From Dromiciops gliroides (taxonomy: Eukaryota; Chordata; Mammalia; Microbiotheria; Microbiotheriidae), in the NCBI RefSeq assembly GCF_019393635.1, contig NC_057862.1, forward strand, positions 412,466,169 to 412,530,168: 64,000 nt of DNA. Reading direction: 5' to 3'. The notes below the pieces were generated by a model. The model searched no databases. It saw only the letters and a list, made by a program, of their open reading frames with translations, and was not told where the DNA came from. The position numbers were made by a program, and so were the translations under genes. Positions 31,893-41,885 of the stretch are shown here, piece by piece. Position 1 is the first letter of the stretch; every line of letters begins with the position of its first letter.

Positions 31893-33249
31893 ATAAATGT
31901 TTTTTTTTGTTGTTGTTGTTATATAGGTCCTTTTCCTTTTTCCTTTATCTCTTTGGGATATAGACCTGGTAGTGGTACTGCTAGGTCACAGTCTTCTAGC
32001 CCTTTGGGTGTAGTTCCAAATTGTTCTCCATAATGATTAAACCAGTTCATAACTCTACCAACAGTGCATTAGTGGTTCAATTTCTCCACATTCCCTCCAA
32101 CATTTGTCATCTTCTTTTTCTATCATGTTAGTTAACTTAATAGGTGTGAGGTAGTACCTCAGAGTTGTTTTAATCTGTATTTCTCTAATTAATAGTGATT
32201 TAGAGAATTATTTTTCATATTATTATAGATAGCTTTGACTTCCAAAAACTACCTTTTCATACCCTTTGGCCATTTATCAATTGGGGAATGGTCCTTATTT
32301 TTATAAATTTGGCTTGGTTCCTTCTATATTTGAGAAATGAAGGCTTTATCAGAGAAACTTGCTGAAAACATTTTTTCCCCAGCTTCCTACTTTCCTTCTA
32401 ATCTTGACTTAGCTCTGACAGGTACATTTGTCCACATTCTCCTCATTTACTTATGATAATACCCCTTCTGTCTAAACATTTATCCATTTTGACCTTATCT
32501 TGGTATACGGTGTGAGATGTTGTTCTATGCCAAGTTTCTGCCTCCCTGCTTTCCAGTTTTCTCAGCAATTTTTTTGTCAACATGTTAAATTCTTACCCCC
32601 AAAAGCTTGGATCTTTGGGTTTATCAAATACTAGATTTACTATGGTGATTTACTACCGTGTATTGTGTACCTAATCTATTGCACTGATCCACCACTTTTT
32701 TTCTTAGCCAGTACCAGATTGTTTTGATGATTACCACTTTTTAATATAGTTTGAAATCTGGTGCTGGTAGTACCACTTTCCTTCACATTTGTTTTTCATT
32801 AATTCCCTTAATATTCTTAACCTTTTGTTCTTCCAGATGAGTTTTGCTATTATTTTTTCTAAGCCTCTAAAATAATTCTTTGGTAGTTTGATTGGTATGG
32901 CACTAAATAAATTAATTAATTTAGATAGAATTGTCATTTTTATTATATTAGATCAACCTACCCATAAGCACTTAATATTTCTCCAAGTGTCTTTATCTGT
33001 GTAAAAAATATTTTGTTATTTGTGTCCAAATAGTTCCTGGGTTTGTCTTGGCCTGTAGACTCCCAAGTATTTTATATTAGATGCATTTATTTTAAATGTA
33101 ATTTTTCTTTCTATCTCTTCCTGCTGGACTTTATTGGTAATATATAGAAATGCTGATGATTTATGTGAACTTATATCCTGCAACTTTGCTAAAGTTGTTC
33201 TGGATGACTTTGGGGTTTTTTTGTAACTCTCTATCTCCAGTGTTGAAGG

Positions 33250-33475
33250 GGATACATTCAGTCAATAAGCATTTATTGAATGTTTACTATGTGCCAGGCA
33301 CTGTGCTAAGTGCAGGGGATACAAAAAAAAAAAAAAAGGCAAAAAATCTGAACTCTTCCTTCAAGGAACTCACATTCTAATGGGAAAGACAACATGCAAA
33401 TAACTATGTACATTCAACTACATATATAAAAGATGTACAGAAGAAGAAGAGGGCATAGATACCACTCTCAGAGGA
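33250..33475 (-). mobile_element. L2 LINE 3' end
   Basis: Reverse terminus: AATAAGCATTTATTGAATGT, ATGTGCCAGGCACTGTGCTA, then 'CTAATGGGAAAGACAACATG'. An A-run at 33324-33338 interrupts it. Confidence 0.8.
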
Positions 33476-33589
33476 CTGACAATTTTGTTGGAAAGACAAA
33501 CCTAACTCACATAAAATAGTTAAATATATGTTGAATGTGTGAGGGAATGAATGAATGGATAGACTTGGTCACCAGCAGTCTTACTTAGC

Positions 33590-33840
33590 TTTTCCCCATC
33601 ATTGTGCCTTGTAGATTGCACAGGGCTTTGTGCATAGTAGGTCTAAATAAATGACTGTTGAATGAATGAAGTGGCCCCTAGAGAGTCATATGGCACCACC
33701 GTGCCCAAATGAGCTAACTATTGAAGGCATCCTAAAAGTGGTTTCCTAGCCAGCACTCATTCAGTATTCACACTGATAGCTAGGACAGTGCCTGATATAT
33801 AGGTATTCCATGAATGCTTGTGGATTGATCGATTGTTTGC
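33590..33840 (+). mobile_element. Two L2 LINE 3' terminal fragments
   Basis: 33590-33672: CATTGTGCCTTGTAGATTGC to TCTAAATAAATGACTGTTGA. 33770-33838: CAGTGCCTGATATATAGG to CATGAATGCTTGTGGATTG. They are the last repeats before the PLEKHF1 coding exon. Confidence 0.6.
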
Positions 33841-33879
33841 ATTGACCTTGATGCGGTACCTAAGCTGTTCCTACAATAC

Positions 33880-33918
33880 TGACTAGGTTTTTTTCTTATT
33901 TTCTTCACCTATGCCTAG
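33880..33918 (+). other. PLEKHF1: Splice acceptor of the PLEKHF1 coding exon
   Basis: A pyrimidine tract (GTTTTTTTCTTATTTTCTTC) leads to ATGCCTAG|GG with AG at 33917-33918. The exon then has 14 untranslated bases before the ATG. Confidence 0.75.
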
Positions 33919-33932
33919 GGAAGATTGAGAAG

Positions 33933-34790
33933 ATGGTGGACCACCTGGTGAACACAGAGATCAACAGCCAGAGAATCGCAGCTGTGGAGAATTGCTTTGG
34001 AGCATCAGGGCAGCCTCTGGCATTGCCAGGTCGGGTGCTCCTTGGCGAGGGCATCCTGACCAAGGAGTGCCGCAAGAAGGCCAAGCCCCGAATCTTCTTC
34101 CTCTTTAATGACATTCTGGTCTATGGCAGCATCGTGATCAACAAACGCAAGTATAGCAGCCAGCACATCATCCCATTGGAGGAGGTGACGCTGGAGACCC
34201 TCCCTGACACCTGGCATGCCAAGAACCGCTGGATGATCAAGACATCCAAGAAATCATTTGTGGTGTCAGCCGCCTCTGTGACCGAGCGTGAAGAGTGGAT
34301 CAGGCACATCGAGGAGTGCGTGAGGCGCCAACTGCGTGCCACAGGCCGCCCACCCACCACCGAGCACGCTGCCCCCTGGATACCAGACAAAGCCACGGAC
34401 ATCTGTATGCGCTGCACCCAGACCAAATTCTCTGCCCTCACCCGGCGGCATCACTGCCGCAAGTGCGGCTTTGTAGTCTGTGGGGACTGCTCCCGGGAAC
34501 GCTTCCTCATGCCCCGCCTCTCACCCAAGCCCCTTCGGGTCTGTGGCCTTTGCTATCGGGAGCTGGCGGCAGAGAAGCGGAAAGAAGAGGAGGGGGAAGC
34601 GGAGGAGGAAGGGCAGAGGCAACCCCAGCAGGACCTAGCTCACTCACTGGGGACAGCCTATGGGGCATCCAGTGGGGAAGATGAAAGCGACAAGTCAGAC
34701 GAAGAAAAGGATGGAGGCTCGGCTAGTTCCTGGCCCATGGGGCTGGAGTTCTATGCTTCTGGGGTTAAATGGTCGTCCTTCCACAGCTAA
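33933..34790 (+). CDS. PLEKHF1: PLEKHF1 (Phafin1/LAPF), PH and FYVE domain protein
   Basis: Encodes 285 residues, close to the 279 of human PLEKHF1 and nearly identical to it through both domains. An N-terminal MVDHLVNTEINSQRIAAVE precedes a PH domain (about 35-131, FFLFNDILVYGS core). The FYVE finger (about 149-212) has the WxxD motif (W149-D152), RRHHCRKCG at 171-179 and all eight zinc cysteines (158, 161, 175, 178, 183, 186, 204, 207). The tail is acidic and variable (about 215-265), ending FYASGVKWSSFHS. Known role of the family: binding PI3P on endosomes and lysosomes, with links to lysosomal apoptosis and autophagy. The start is the first ATG of the exon, in a strong context (AAGATGG). 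The entire coding sequence is in one exon, as in other mammals. It looks intact and functional. Confidence 0.97.
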   Translation: MVDHLVNTEINSQRIAAVENCFGASGQPLALPGRVLLGEGILTKECRKKAKPRIFFLFNDILVYGSIVINKRKYSSQHIIPLEEVTLETLPDTWHAKNRWMIKTSKKSFVVSAASVTEREEWIRHIEECVRRQLRATGRPPTTEHAAPWIPDKATDICMRCTQTKFSALTRRHHCRKCGFVVCGDCSRERFLMPRLSPKPLRVCGLCYRELAAEKRKEEEGEAEEEGQRQPQQDLAHSLGTAYGASSGEDESDKSDEEKDGGSASSWPMGLEFYASGVKWSSFHS

Positions 34791-35195
34791 CCTTTGGCCA
34801 AAAACCATCCGGGGGTCTGGTTTGAAGGGGCAGGGTTGCCCTGAGCAGGTTCCTTCTTCCACAAAAGTAGGTGGTCTGGTTGACCCTATTCAGACTCCCT
34901 TGGTGAGGACTTGGAAACTGGACACTACAGGACAGGTTAGAATCGATTCTGAATTCTGTCCACAGAGCCCCATTGTGCTGCTTTATAGGCAAGGAGTGAG
35001 CAATGGAAAAAATGGACATTTTCCTTGCTGCCTTTGGCACTCCCAGTGCCCATCCTCTAAGAAACCAGCTCCATTTAGTCAAGTTCTTTCTATTTAGCTG
35101 GATAGGGAAACTAGGATGTATTAGGATATTCCCCCCTACCCCCAGAGGCTCAGGCTACAGCCTCAGCTTCTCATCAGAGGCAGAGCTAGGGGAGC

Positions 35196-35515
35196 ATTAT
35201 GCAAAAGACTTTCAGAACCTGAGGCCCCAGGAGACTAAAGGGAAGCAGGTATTTTCTTCTTTGGAGCTCCAGTCCGTGATCATCTACATCTAAGAGAACC
35301 AGCTGTCCCAAGGACAACCCACTTTACTTCTCAGCATTGGCTATGCAGGCCCCCAGTTCCTCCAGTGTCAGTCTCTGCCCTCTCCCAGGAACATCACTGC
35401 TGCAAGTGTGGCTTCTTAGTGTGTAGGAACTTATCAGAAACACTTCCTCATGCTCAGGCTTCATACTGGGAGAGGCCTAAGACACCAATGTGGGCTGCAA
35501 GAACCCTGGAGATAC
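35196..35515 (+). pseudogene. Decayed partial duplicate of PLEKHF1 (PH end and FYVE)
   Basis: 35374-35455 aligns with the FYVE coding sequence at 34431-34513 at roughly 75% by eye, with typical CpG decay. It encodes SALSQEHHCCKCGFLVC where PLEKHF1 has SALTRRHHCRKCGFVVC. Farther out the match is weaker but colinear: ATGCAAAAGA and GTGATCATCTACATC upstream mirror ATGCCAAGAA and GTGGATCAGGCACATC, and GGGCTGCAAGAACCCTGGAG downstream mirrors the CLCYREL region. The fourth zinc cysteine and the basic R(R)HHCR residues are lost. A frame change precedes the shared CTTCCTCATGC block, and stops follow. It is not a working domain; it most likely arose by old tandem duplication. Confidence 0.7.
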
Positions 35516-36635
35516 CTGAAGCCAGATGCCCATAGATTTCAGGAGCCACTTGATTAGAAAACCTGCAACCCAAAGAGACTGGAAGTGTCTTGATCAGTCC
35601 TGTCCCTTGGGTGTACATCTAGACCTGATGATGACCTCTCTAGCCCAAAGGGCAGTACAACACTGGAAAAGCCACATTTCTGTAGTCTAGAAAAGGGTAG
35701 GGGCAGCCCTATGGCATCCTGGAGGAGCTGAGAGAGAAGCTGCATCAATGTTGACATGACTGTGGTACTTCCTATAGTTGTATCAATCCAAATGTTCAAA
35801 GTTCACAGTAATCACAATGCATCTCATACCTCCTCCATGTCTCATCCTTTCCTTCTCTTCATGGCACCAGTCTGGGTAGGGGAAGTGGTGGGAATAGGGA
35901 TGAAGGGGGAGTGAGGAGGAAAGGGCCAAGAGCGGGGGCCACGTGTACCAAGAAAGGCATTATTGGGAGAGAGATGCTTATAAGGCATTGACGCAGATGG
36001 AGAGACATACTTGTCTGTTGAACCAGAAATCTGTTTTTTTTGGCTTGTCTCCTTTGAAGGAAAGCTCTCCATCCTTGTCCTAAGCTCAGCAAGGTCTGCT
36101 TTCTCCTGGCTGGATTCAGTTAATCTGTCTTATTTGGTTTAAACTGTCTAATTGATGAGTTGAAAGAAGGAAAATTTTTCAGCATCCCTTTCAGCTGAAT
36201 GCTATTTTATTTTAAAACCATATTTTGATATATTCTCTTGGCTTGGAGGGAACAGTCTCAGAGGGTCTGGAATGACTGTTTCTGGCCATTTAGTTTTGGG
36301 AATCTTACCCCTGCTCTTTCCCTCCTGTCTACATTGGCTCAGGCATATGGCTCGTCTTGCCCAAGGGTGGAGAAGGCACAGAGAGGACAGCCTTGTCTCA
36401 CCACCACCAGTACAAACCTCCCCTTGCCTTAAGTGGGACCAGGTCCCCATGGGTGAGTAAAGAGATGACTGAAATTTTACCTTTAAAGATTCATTCTTTT
36501 GGGTTAAGTATTGTCATCTTCCTCTTAAAAACACAGCTATCCTTGGGTGAAATGAAATATTTCGTCCCTAACAGCTCAGTGTGAATGAGTTTCTAAGATT
36601 GCTTTTTCTCCTTGTCCACGAGGGGAATAGAACTT

Positions 36636-36641
36636 AATAAA
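36636..36641 (+). terminator. PLEKHF1: Polyadenylation signal AATAAA, candidate for PLEKHF1
   Basis: First canonical hexamer after the stop codon. The following GGGCCCTCAGAGGATGGG is only weakly GU-rich. Confidence 0.4.
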
Positions 36642-36660
36642 AGAGATGGGCCCTCAGAGG

Positions 36661-37603
36661 ATGGGCAAAGAAAAACCAGCAGAAAATGGATGCCCATCTG
36701 TCTTTAGTATTCCTCAGCCTCTTACCATTGCGGAGCCCTACTGGGAGCTTAATCATTAAGGAGCCCTTTCCTGCTCCTCCCTGGGCCTCTGCCTCTTCTA
36801 ACACGGGGGTCTTGTCCAGATTAATAGCTATCATTGGCCTGTATGGTCTGGGCCAATGAGCTGTGATCCCTGGGGCTTGGTCCTCTGGGATATACAGGAT
36901 GGCAGAGGGAGAAGAGAAGGTGGAGAACTGGGCAAATGTGACATAGCCCAGGAGTTGTCTCATTACCTTTATAAAAGAAAAATTTTGTTGACATTCAGAA
37001 CTTGACAAGCAGCAGCTCTCAAAGCCTTATTTTTCTTCCCTCCCTTAGAAATCTGCTATAAAGTCCTTTCTCTTATAGACTGGGGTCAAAGTGGAATTTG
37101 CCCCCAACCTCCACCATCTGGCTTGTGTGGAAATCCCTTGCCCTGGGAACCTCAATGCCCCTTTTCCTCAGAACCAAGTCCAGTGCTTTCCCTGGAGGAC
37201 CTAGGGCCCCAAGGGTGAGTGGGAAGTTTCCGTGGTAACAGCTGCCTCAGCAACTTCTTTCAGGAGCCAGATTCCATTTGGGACTCAAAAACCTCCAAAT
37301 GGGGATAAAGGTTTCAGGGTTTGGGAAACTCACAAGACAGAGGGCCTGCTTTGGCAGACAGAGAAGGCCTGTGGGTTGGAGGGCGTTCCACATGGCTCCA
37401 CACAGAGTCGTTTGGCCTCCCCATCCAGCTATATTTCATTCTCTCCTTCCTTTTCTCCCTCCTTTTCTTTCCATCTCACTCCCCCTCCCCACCTCTCTTC
37501 CCTTCCCTTCTCTTGTCCCCAAATTGCCAACCGACCTCACTGGCCTTCCTGAAACTGCTCTCTCTTGGTTCTCCCCCTACCCATCTGGCTGCTCCCCAGT
37601 CTT
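36661..37603. other. No gene; unique DNA downstream of PLEKHF1
   Basis: No repeat or exon recognised. A CT-rich patch lies at 37440-37520. Overlapping short frames there reflect composition. Confidence 0.45.
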
Positions 37604-37742
37604 TTTTTTTTTTTAGTGAGGCAATTGGGGTTAAGTGACTTGCCCAGGGTCACATAGCTAGTAAGTGTTAAGTGTCTGAGGCCAGATTTGAACTCAGGTA
37701 CTCCTGAATCCAGGGCTGGTGCTCTATCCACCTAGCTGCCCC
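37604..37742 (-). mobile_element. CORE-SINE, nearly full length
   Basis: Reverse body ending CCACCTAGCTGCCCC, missing a few bases near the A box. TCCCCAGTCTTTT / TCCCCAGTCTCTTTT flank it as the target duplication. Confidence 0.9.
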
Positions 37743-37754
37743 TCCCCAGTCTCT

Positions 37755-38088
37755 TTTGATGGATTTTTCTTCATGTCCTACCCTCTAATCGTGGGCGTGC
37801 CCAGTGCCTCTGCCCTGGGCCCCTTATATACCCTCTCTTTGGGTGACATCATCAGATCCCACGGACTTGTTCATTATCTCTTTGTAGATGATGCTCAGAT
37901 CTATATATCCAAGCTTAGTGTTTCTCAAACTCAACCTGTCCAAAACAGGACTCATTTTCTTCGCCCCCCCCAAAAAAAAAAAAAACCCATCTCTTTTCCT
38001 TCTTTCCCTAGTTTCCTTAAGAGTAGCATCGTCATCTCAGGCACTTAGATTTGTGACAATGGAGTCATCCTTGACTTCACTCTCCCTC
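37755..38088 (+). mobile_element. L2 LINE, RT active-site region
   Basis: The translation near 37840-37920 reads GDIIRSHGLVHYLFVDDAQI, the L2 form of the RT box (Y/FxDD). Downstream AACTCAACCTGTCCAAAACA is the adjacent L2 block. It meets a second L2 head-on at about 38088. Confidence 0.8.
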
Positions 38089-39335
38089 ATCAATCAACCA
38101 TCAATCAACAGGCATTTTTTAAGTGTCTTCCATGCACTAAGCACTGTGCTAGGGTGGTGGGGATACAGAGATAATACCAAAAACAGTCCCTTCCCTCCAA
38201 AGACTTCTTTGGGAGGAGAAAACACACATATCAGTATATAGAAAATATATATACAGTATATCATATATATATCAGTATATACAAAATAAGTACAAGGTAA
38301 TTCAGTGGAAGAAGCACAAGTGGCTGGTGGATGAAGAAAGGCCTTATGCAGGAGATGGCACTCAGATGACCTTTGAAGGAAATTAGGGAGGGGCCAGCTA
38401 GGTGGTGCAGTGAATAAAGCACTGGCCCTGGATTCAGGAGGACCTGAGTTCAAATCCGGCCTCAGAAACTTACTAGCTGTGTGACCCTGGGCAAATCACT
38501 TAACCCTCATTGCCCTGCAAAAAAATAAAATAAATTTAAATGAATGAATGAATGAATAGATAAATGAATGAATTAATGAATGAAAGATGAATAGTAAAGG
38601 AAATTAGGAATTCTAAGAGATAAACTTAAGGAAGGAGTACATTCCAAGCCTGGAGGTGGGAAGTGGACTGTTCTATATCAGGAACAGCAGTGCCAGTGTG
38701 CCTACACTGGACAGTGTACAAAGGGGAGTAACAAAATAAACCTAAAAAGGTAGATTAGAGCCAGGCTGAAGGTCTTTAAATGCCAAGCAAAAGAGTTTGT
38801 ATATTTAATCTAAAAATAATAGGGAACCACTGGAGTTTAATGGAGCAGGGAAGTGACATGGTTAGACATGTACTCTGCGTATATCTTACTTTGGAAACTA
38901 TGAAGGATGGTTTGGAATGGCTCCCAGAGAGGAGACCAATTAGGCAAGGAAACTAATTAGGAGGCTACTGAAATCATTCAGAGGATAGGTGATGAGGGCT
39001 AGATGAACGGAGGGAGGAAAATGGGAGTAAAAGATATTTTACAGGTAGAATTGACAAGACCTGACAACTGACTGGATGTGTGGGGTGAACAAGAATGAGG
39101 AATCAGGACTAATGCTGGGAAAGAAATTGGAAAGTTAGAAAGGACTGATGATGAGTTCTCTTGGACATATTGACTTGAAATTATTATGGAACATCCAGTT
39201 GTAAATGTTTAATAGGCAGTGGGTAATAAAGAGACTAGTGCTCAGGAGACAGACTAAGGCTGGATATATAGATCTGGGAGTCATCTCTGTAGAGAGCTTA
39301 TTTAAGCCCATGGAAGCTGATGAAATAACCTAGAG
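38088..39335 (-). mobile_element. L2 LINE 3' half, with a SINE
   Basis: Reverse L2 begins at its 3' end (CAATCAACAGGCATTTTTTA), passes TAGGGAACCACTGGAGTTTA and CAATTAGGCAAGGAAACTAA, and ends with GGAGTCATCTCTGTAGAGAG, GATGAAATAACCTAGAGCAG. A (TATA)n patch lies at 38235-38285. Confidence 0.85.
38392..38597 (+). mobile_element. CORE-SINE with (GAAT)n tail
   Basis: Body GGGGCCAGCTAGGTGGTGC to ATTGCCCTGCAAAAAAA, then a GAAT/GATA repeat at 38540-38590. Target duplication GAAGGAAATTAGG / AAAGGAAATTAGG on either side. Inserted in L2. Confidence 0.9.
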
Positions 39336-39705
39336 CAGAAATTCTTGGCCTGGGGTCTGTGAACTTTTAAAAAAAAATTTGGGATAACAGATTCAATATA
39401 ATTGGGTTCCTTTATAATCCTATGTATTTTGTGCATGCGTGTGCGTGAGTGTGTGTGTGTGGGGGGGGTAGTTGGGGTTAAGTGACTTGCCCAGGGTCAC
39501 ACAACTAGTAAGTGTTAAGTGTCTGAGGCTGAATTTGAACTCAGGTCCTCCTGAATCCAGGGCCGGTGCTCTATCCACTGCACCACCTAGCTGCCCCAAT
39601 CCTATGTATTTTTATGCCTTTTAAAACATTCTAAGCAGGGATCCCTGGGCTTTGCAAGACTGCCAAAGGGGTCACAAAAGAGCTTAAGAAACCCTGACCC
39701 AAAGA
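39335..39705 (-). mobile_element. hAT/Charlie-type MITE with a SINE
   Basis: Outer ends GCAGAAATTCTTGGCCTGGG and the reverse of CTTAAGAAACCCTGAC pair as imperfect terminal inverted repeats. Inner blocks (TATAATTGGGTTCCTTTATA, GCAAGACTGCCAAAGGGGTC) match the copy at 11085 in the opposite sense. Confidence 0.65.
39430..39597 (-). mobile_element. CORE-SINE, (TG)n in its tail
   Basis: Reverse body ending GCACCACCTAGCTGCCCC. A TGTGTGTG run and a G run at 39440-39467 sit at the tail. AATCCTATGTATTTT is duplicated on both sides. Confidence 0.92.
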
Positions 39706-39879
39706 TAGATGAGGACCCAGCACAGTCTTGTTCGAGCACAGGCTATAGGTGACGGCCTAGCAAAGAAGCAAGAGAACCAAGAGACACTTGTGTGATTAAA
39801 AACTCAGGAGAAAGTATCCAGGAGGAGGGGCTCATCAGTTGTCAAATATTTTATTCTTTGCATCTTGTTCATCCTACCT

Positions 39880-40680
39880 CCATCCATTAACTCTCTCCAT
39901 TCATACAGCCACCATCCTTGTCAAGGCACTGATCACCTCATCACCCCTCACCTGGACTATTGGTCTCTTTGTCTTCACAACCCCCCCCCCCCAATCCTAA
40001 CTCCACTCAGCTGCCAAAGTGCTATTCCTAAAATGTATATGTGACCATGTCATAAACCTGCTCCCAGGGAGCAGAGGGGAGTTTCCTATTGCCCCCAGAA
40101 TAAAATACAACTCCCATGCTTGGCAATGAAAGCCCTTTGCAATGTGACTCCGGGCTACCTTTACTATCTTATTACACATTGCTCCCATTCGTGAACTTTA
40201 CCTTCCAGCCAAAATCGTCTTCTGGTCATTCCTTACACATTTCCCTTCTTCATGCCTTTGTCTATGCTCTCCCCGTGCCTGGAGTCCACCCCACCTATAA
40301 GGATCCCTGGCCTAATTAGAATCTCTACTCAAGTATTACCTCCAACAGAAGGCCTTTCCTAATCCCCCAGCCCCTAGTACCTCTTTCCTACCAAATTCCC
40401 TAAGATACACTTTGTGTATATTTTATCTTTATAAACTATTCCACCTCTGTATTACAAATATAATTATAATATTGTATTATACATATGTTTTGCATTTACT
40501 ATGTATGTATGTATGTATGTATGTATGTATGTATGTATGTATGTATGTATGTATATATGTATGCGTGTTGTATTATTTCCCTCACTAGCCAAGCCCTCCT
40601 TGAGGGCAAGGGACTGTTTGGGTTTTGCATTGTATCCCCAGTTCTTGGCATACAGTAGAACCTGAATAAATGACTGTTGT
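39880..40680 (+). mobile_element. L2 LINE 3' half
   Basis: TCACCCCTCACCTGGACTAT, then GTTTCCTATTGCCCCCAGAA, CTCAAGTATTACCTCCAACA and the 3' end CATACAGTAGAACCTGAATA. It is split by an ATGT microsatellite at 40498-40562. Confidence 0.85.
40498..40562. repeat. (ATGT)n microsatellite
   Basis: About 15 units of TATG/ATGT within L2 3' UTR. Confidence 0.97.
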
Positions 40681-41436
40681 TCTCACTTTCTTCTCTCCTC
40701 TTGGTTTTCCTCCCCCCTCCCCTCCCTTTCCCTCTATTACTTTCTCTAGCTCCTCTCTCCTCTTTCCTTTTCTCTTGTCTCTTCTTCCTTCCTCTCCCTT
40801 CTCCTAGGAGGAAATGGATGAGTATAGTGGTATTCACCACTCTACTACCCCTAATAATAGAGCACTGTGGTTAATAAGGTCAGTCCTGGTCCCCTTCCCC
40901 CTCCCAGGGTTGGGAATAGCCTTAAGGAATTATGTTTTACTGACCCTTGTTCTGAAGGATGACCAATAATCCTCCCGGAGAGAGAAACTGTATAATTTAG
41001 GGAGACTGATATAGGCAGGCTTTCCTTTATGCAGTAGGTAAATGCAAAATTATGTCTGAATTTTGTTGTACTTGGACTGATTCTTTGACAAATCACTAGA
41101 GTGCATATTCTTGTAAAACAGAGGCTCCCCCTACCCCACCCCAAACTCACTTATCTTAAAGCAAATTTCACAAGATAACATCTATTTATGAATTAAATGG
41201 GGCCCACCTTTACTTTTTTTTCCTGCCAGAGACAAGGAGAAAGGCCTGGATTTATCGCACCTCTCCCTAACTCATGGTCCCAGGGTCCCTGGGATTGAGG
41301 TGTGTATGTAGGTCTTATTGCCATCCATTAAGGCTGACCTGCTCTGCCTGAGAGCTCATGGAACCGACCTTACCCCTTCACCCCTTGATGCTGTCCAAAG
41401 TTATGAAGGGCAGCTGGGAGACAAGGGGAGAGGAAT
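40681..41436. other. No gene; CT-rich then unique DNA
   Basis: 40685-40805 is pyrimidine-rich. The remainder shows no repeat or exon. Confidence 0.45.
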
Positions 41437-41625
41437 CAGAGATCCGGAGCTGGAAGGGACCTCAGAAGCCATCTAGTCCAACAACCTCTCTTTTTATAGA
41501 TAAAGAAACTAAGGCCCAGGGAAGAAAAGTGATTTGCCCAAGATGACATGGGTGTTGAACATCACAGGTAAGATTTAAACTCAGGTCCTCTTACTTGAAA
41601 ACAAGTGCTATTTGCCTTATGCCAG
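41437..41625 (-). mobile_element. MIR-like SINE with long head
   Basis: ATCCGGAGCTGGAAGGGACC, 'CATCTAGTCCAACAACCTC', GAAACTAAGGCCCAGGGAAG, then 'AAACTCAGGTCCTCTTACTT'. Confidence 0.65.
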
Positions 41626-41654
41626 GCTTGTTGCTGAGATAATGTTCCAGGAGG

Positions 41655-41728
41655 TAGGGTGAGACTACAGAATACTAAAATTGGGGTCAGAGGATCTGGG
41701 TTCAAATCTTAGCTCTGCTACTTATTAG

Positions 41729-41766
<38 letters not shown>

Positions 41767-41885
41767 GGGGTTGGTCACTTCTCCTTGGTCCTCAGTTTCC
41801 TCCTCTGTAGGGTGAAGGGGTTAGACTAAATGATCTATAAAGTCTCATTCCAGTTCTAAATCTTTTGATCCTCTGATCATAAGTT
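41655..41885 (+). mobile_element. MIR3/THER2-like SINE with internal (TG)n
   Basis: Head TCTGGGTTCAAATCTTAGCT; then (TG)n at 41730-41762 replaces part of the CORE; then CCTCAGTTTCCTCCTCTGTA and CATTCCAGTTCTAAATCTTT. Confidence 0.75.

Larger units (their letters stand above)
31110..33240 (-). mobile_element. L1 LINE, ORF2 C-terminal third and 3' UTR
   Basis: 3' UTR lies at 31110-31400. Minus translations carry CPSVGEWPNKLWYMIVEEYH (near 31640) and KIIAKLIWKNKRLRILRELM (near 32830), both ORF2p C-terminal motifs. 5'-truncated near 33240. A small patch (31541-31625) is in the opposite orientation and a SINE lies at 31752-31892. Confidence 0.88.
34791..36660 (+). other. PLEKHF1: Probable PLEKHF1 3' UTR
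   Basis: The region after the TAA is free of SINEs and LINEs. The first AATAAA I see downstream is at 36636-36641 (CTTAATAAAAGAG), implying a 3' UTR of about 1.85 kb. An earlier non-canonical site cannot be excluded. The FYVE-like fossil lies inside it. Confidence 0.5.

Noticed and set aside
35374-35520. A working second FYVE protein or alternative exon
   Set aside because: The frame changes within the domain, the fourth zinc cysteine and basic motif are lost, and no splice sites frame it.
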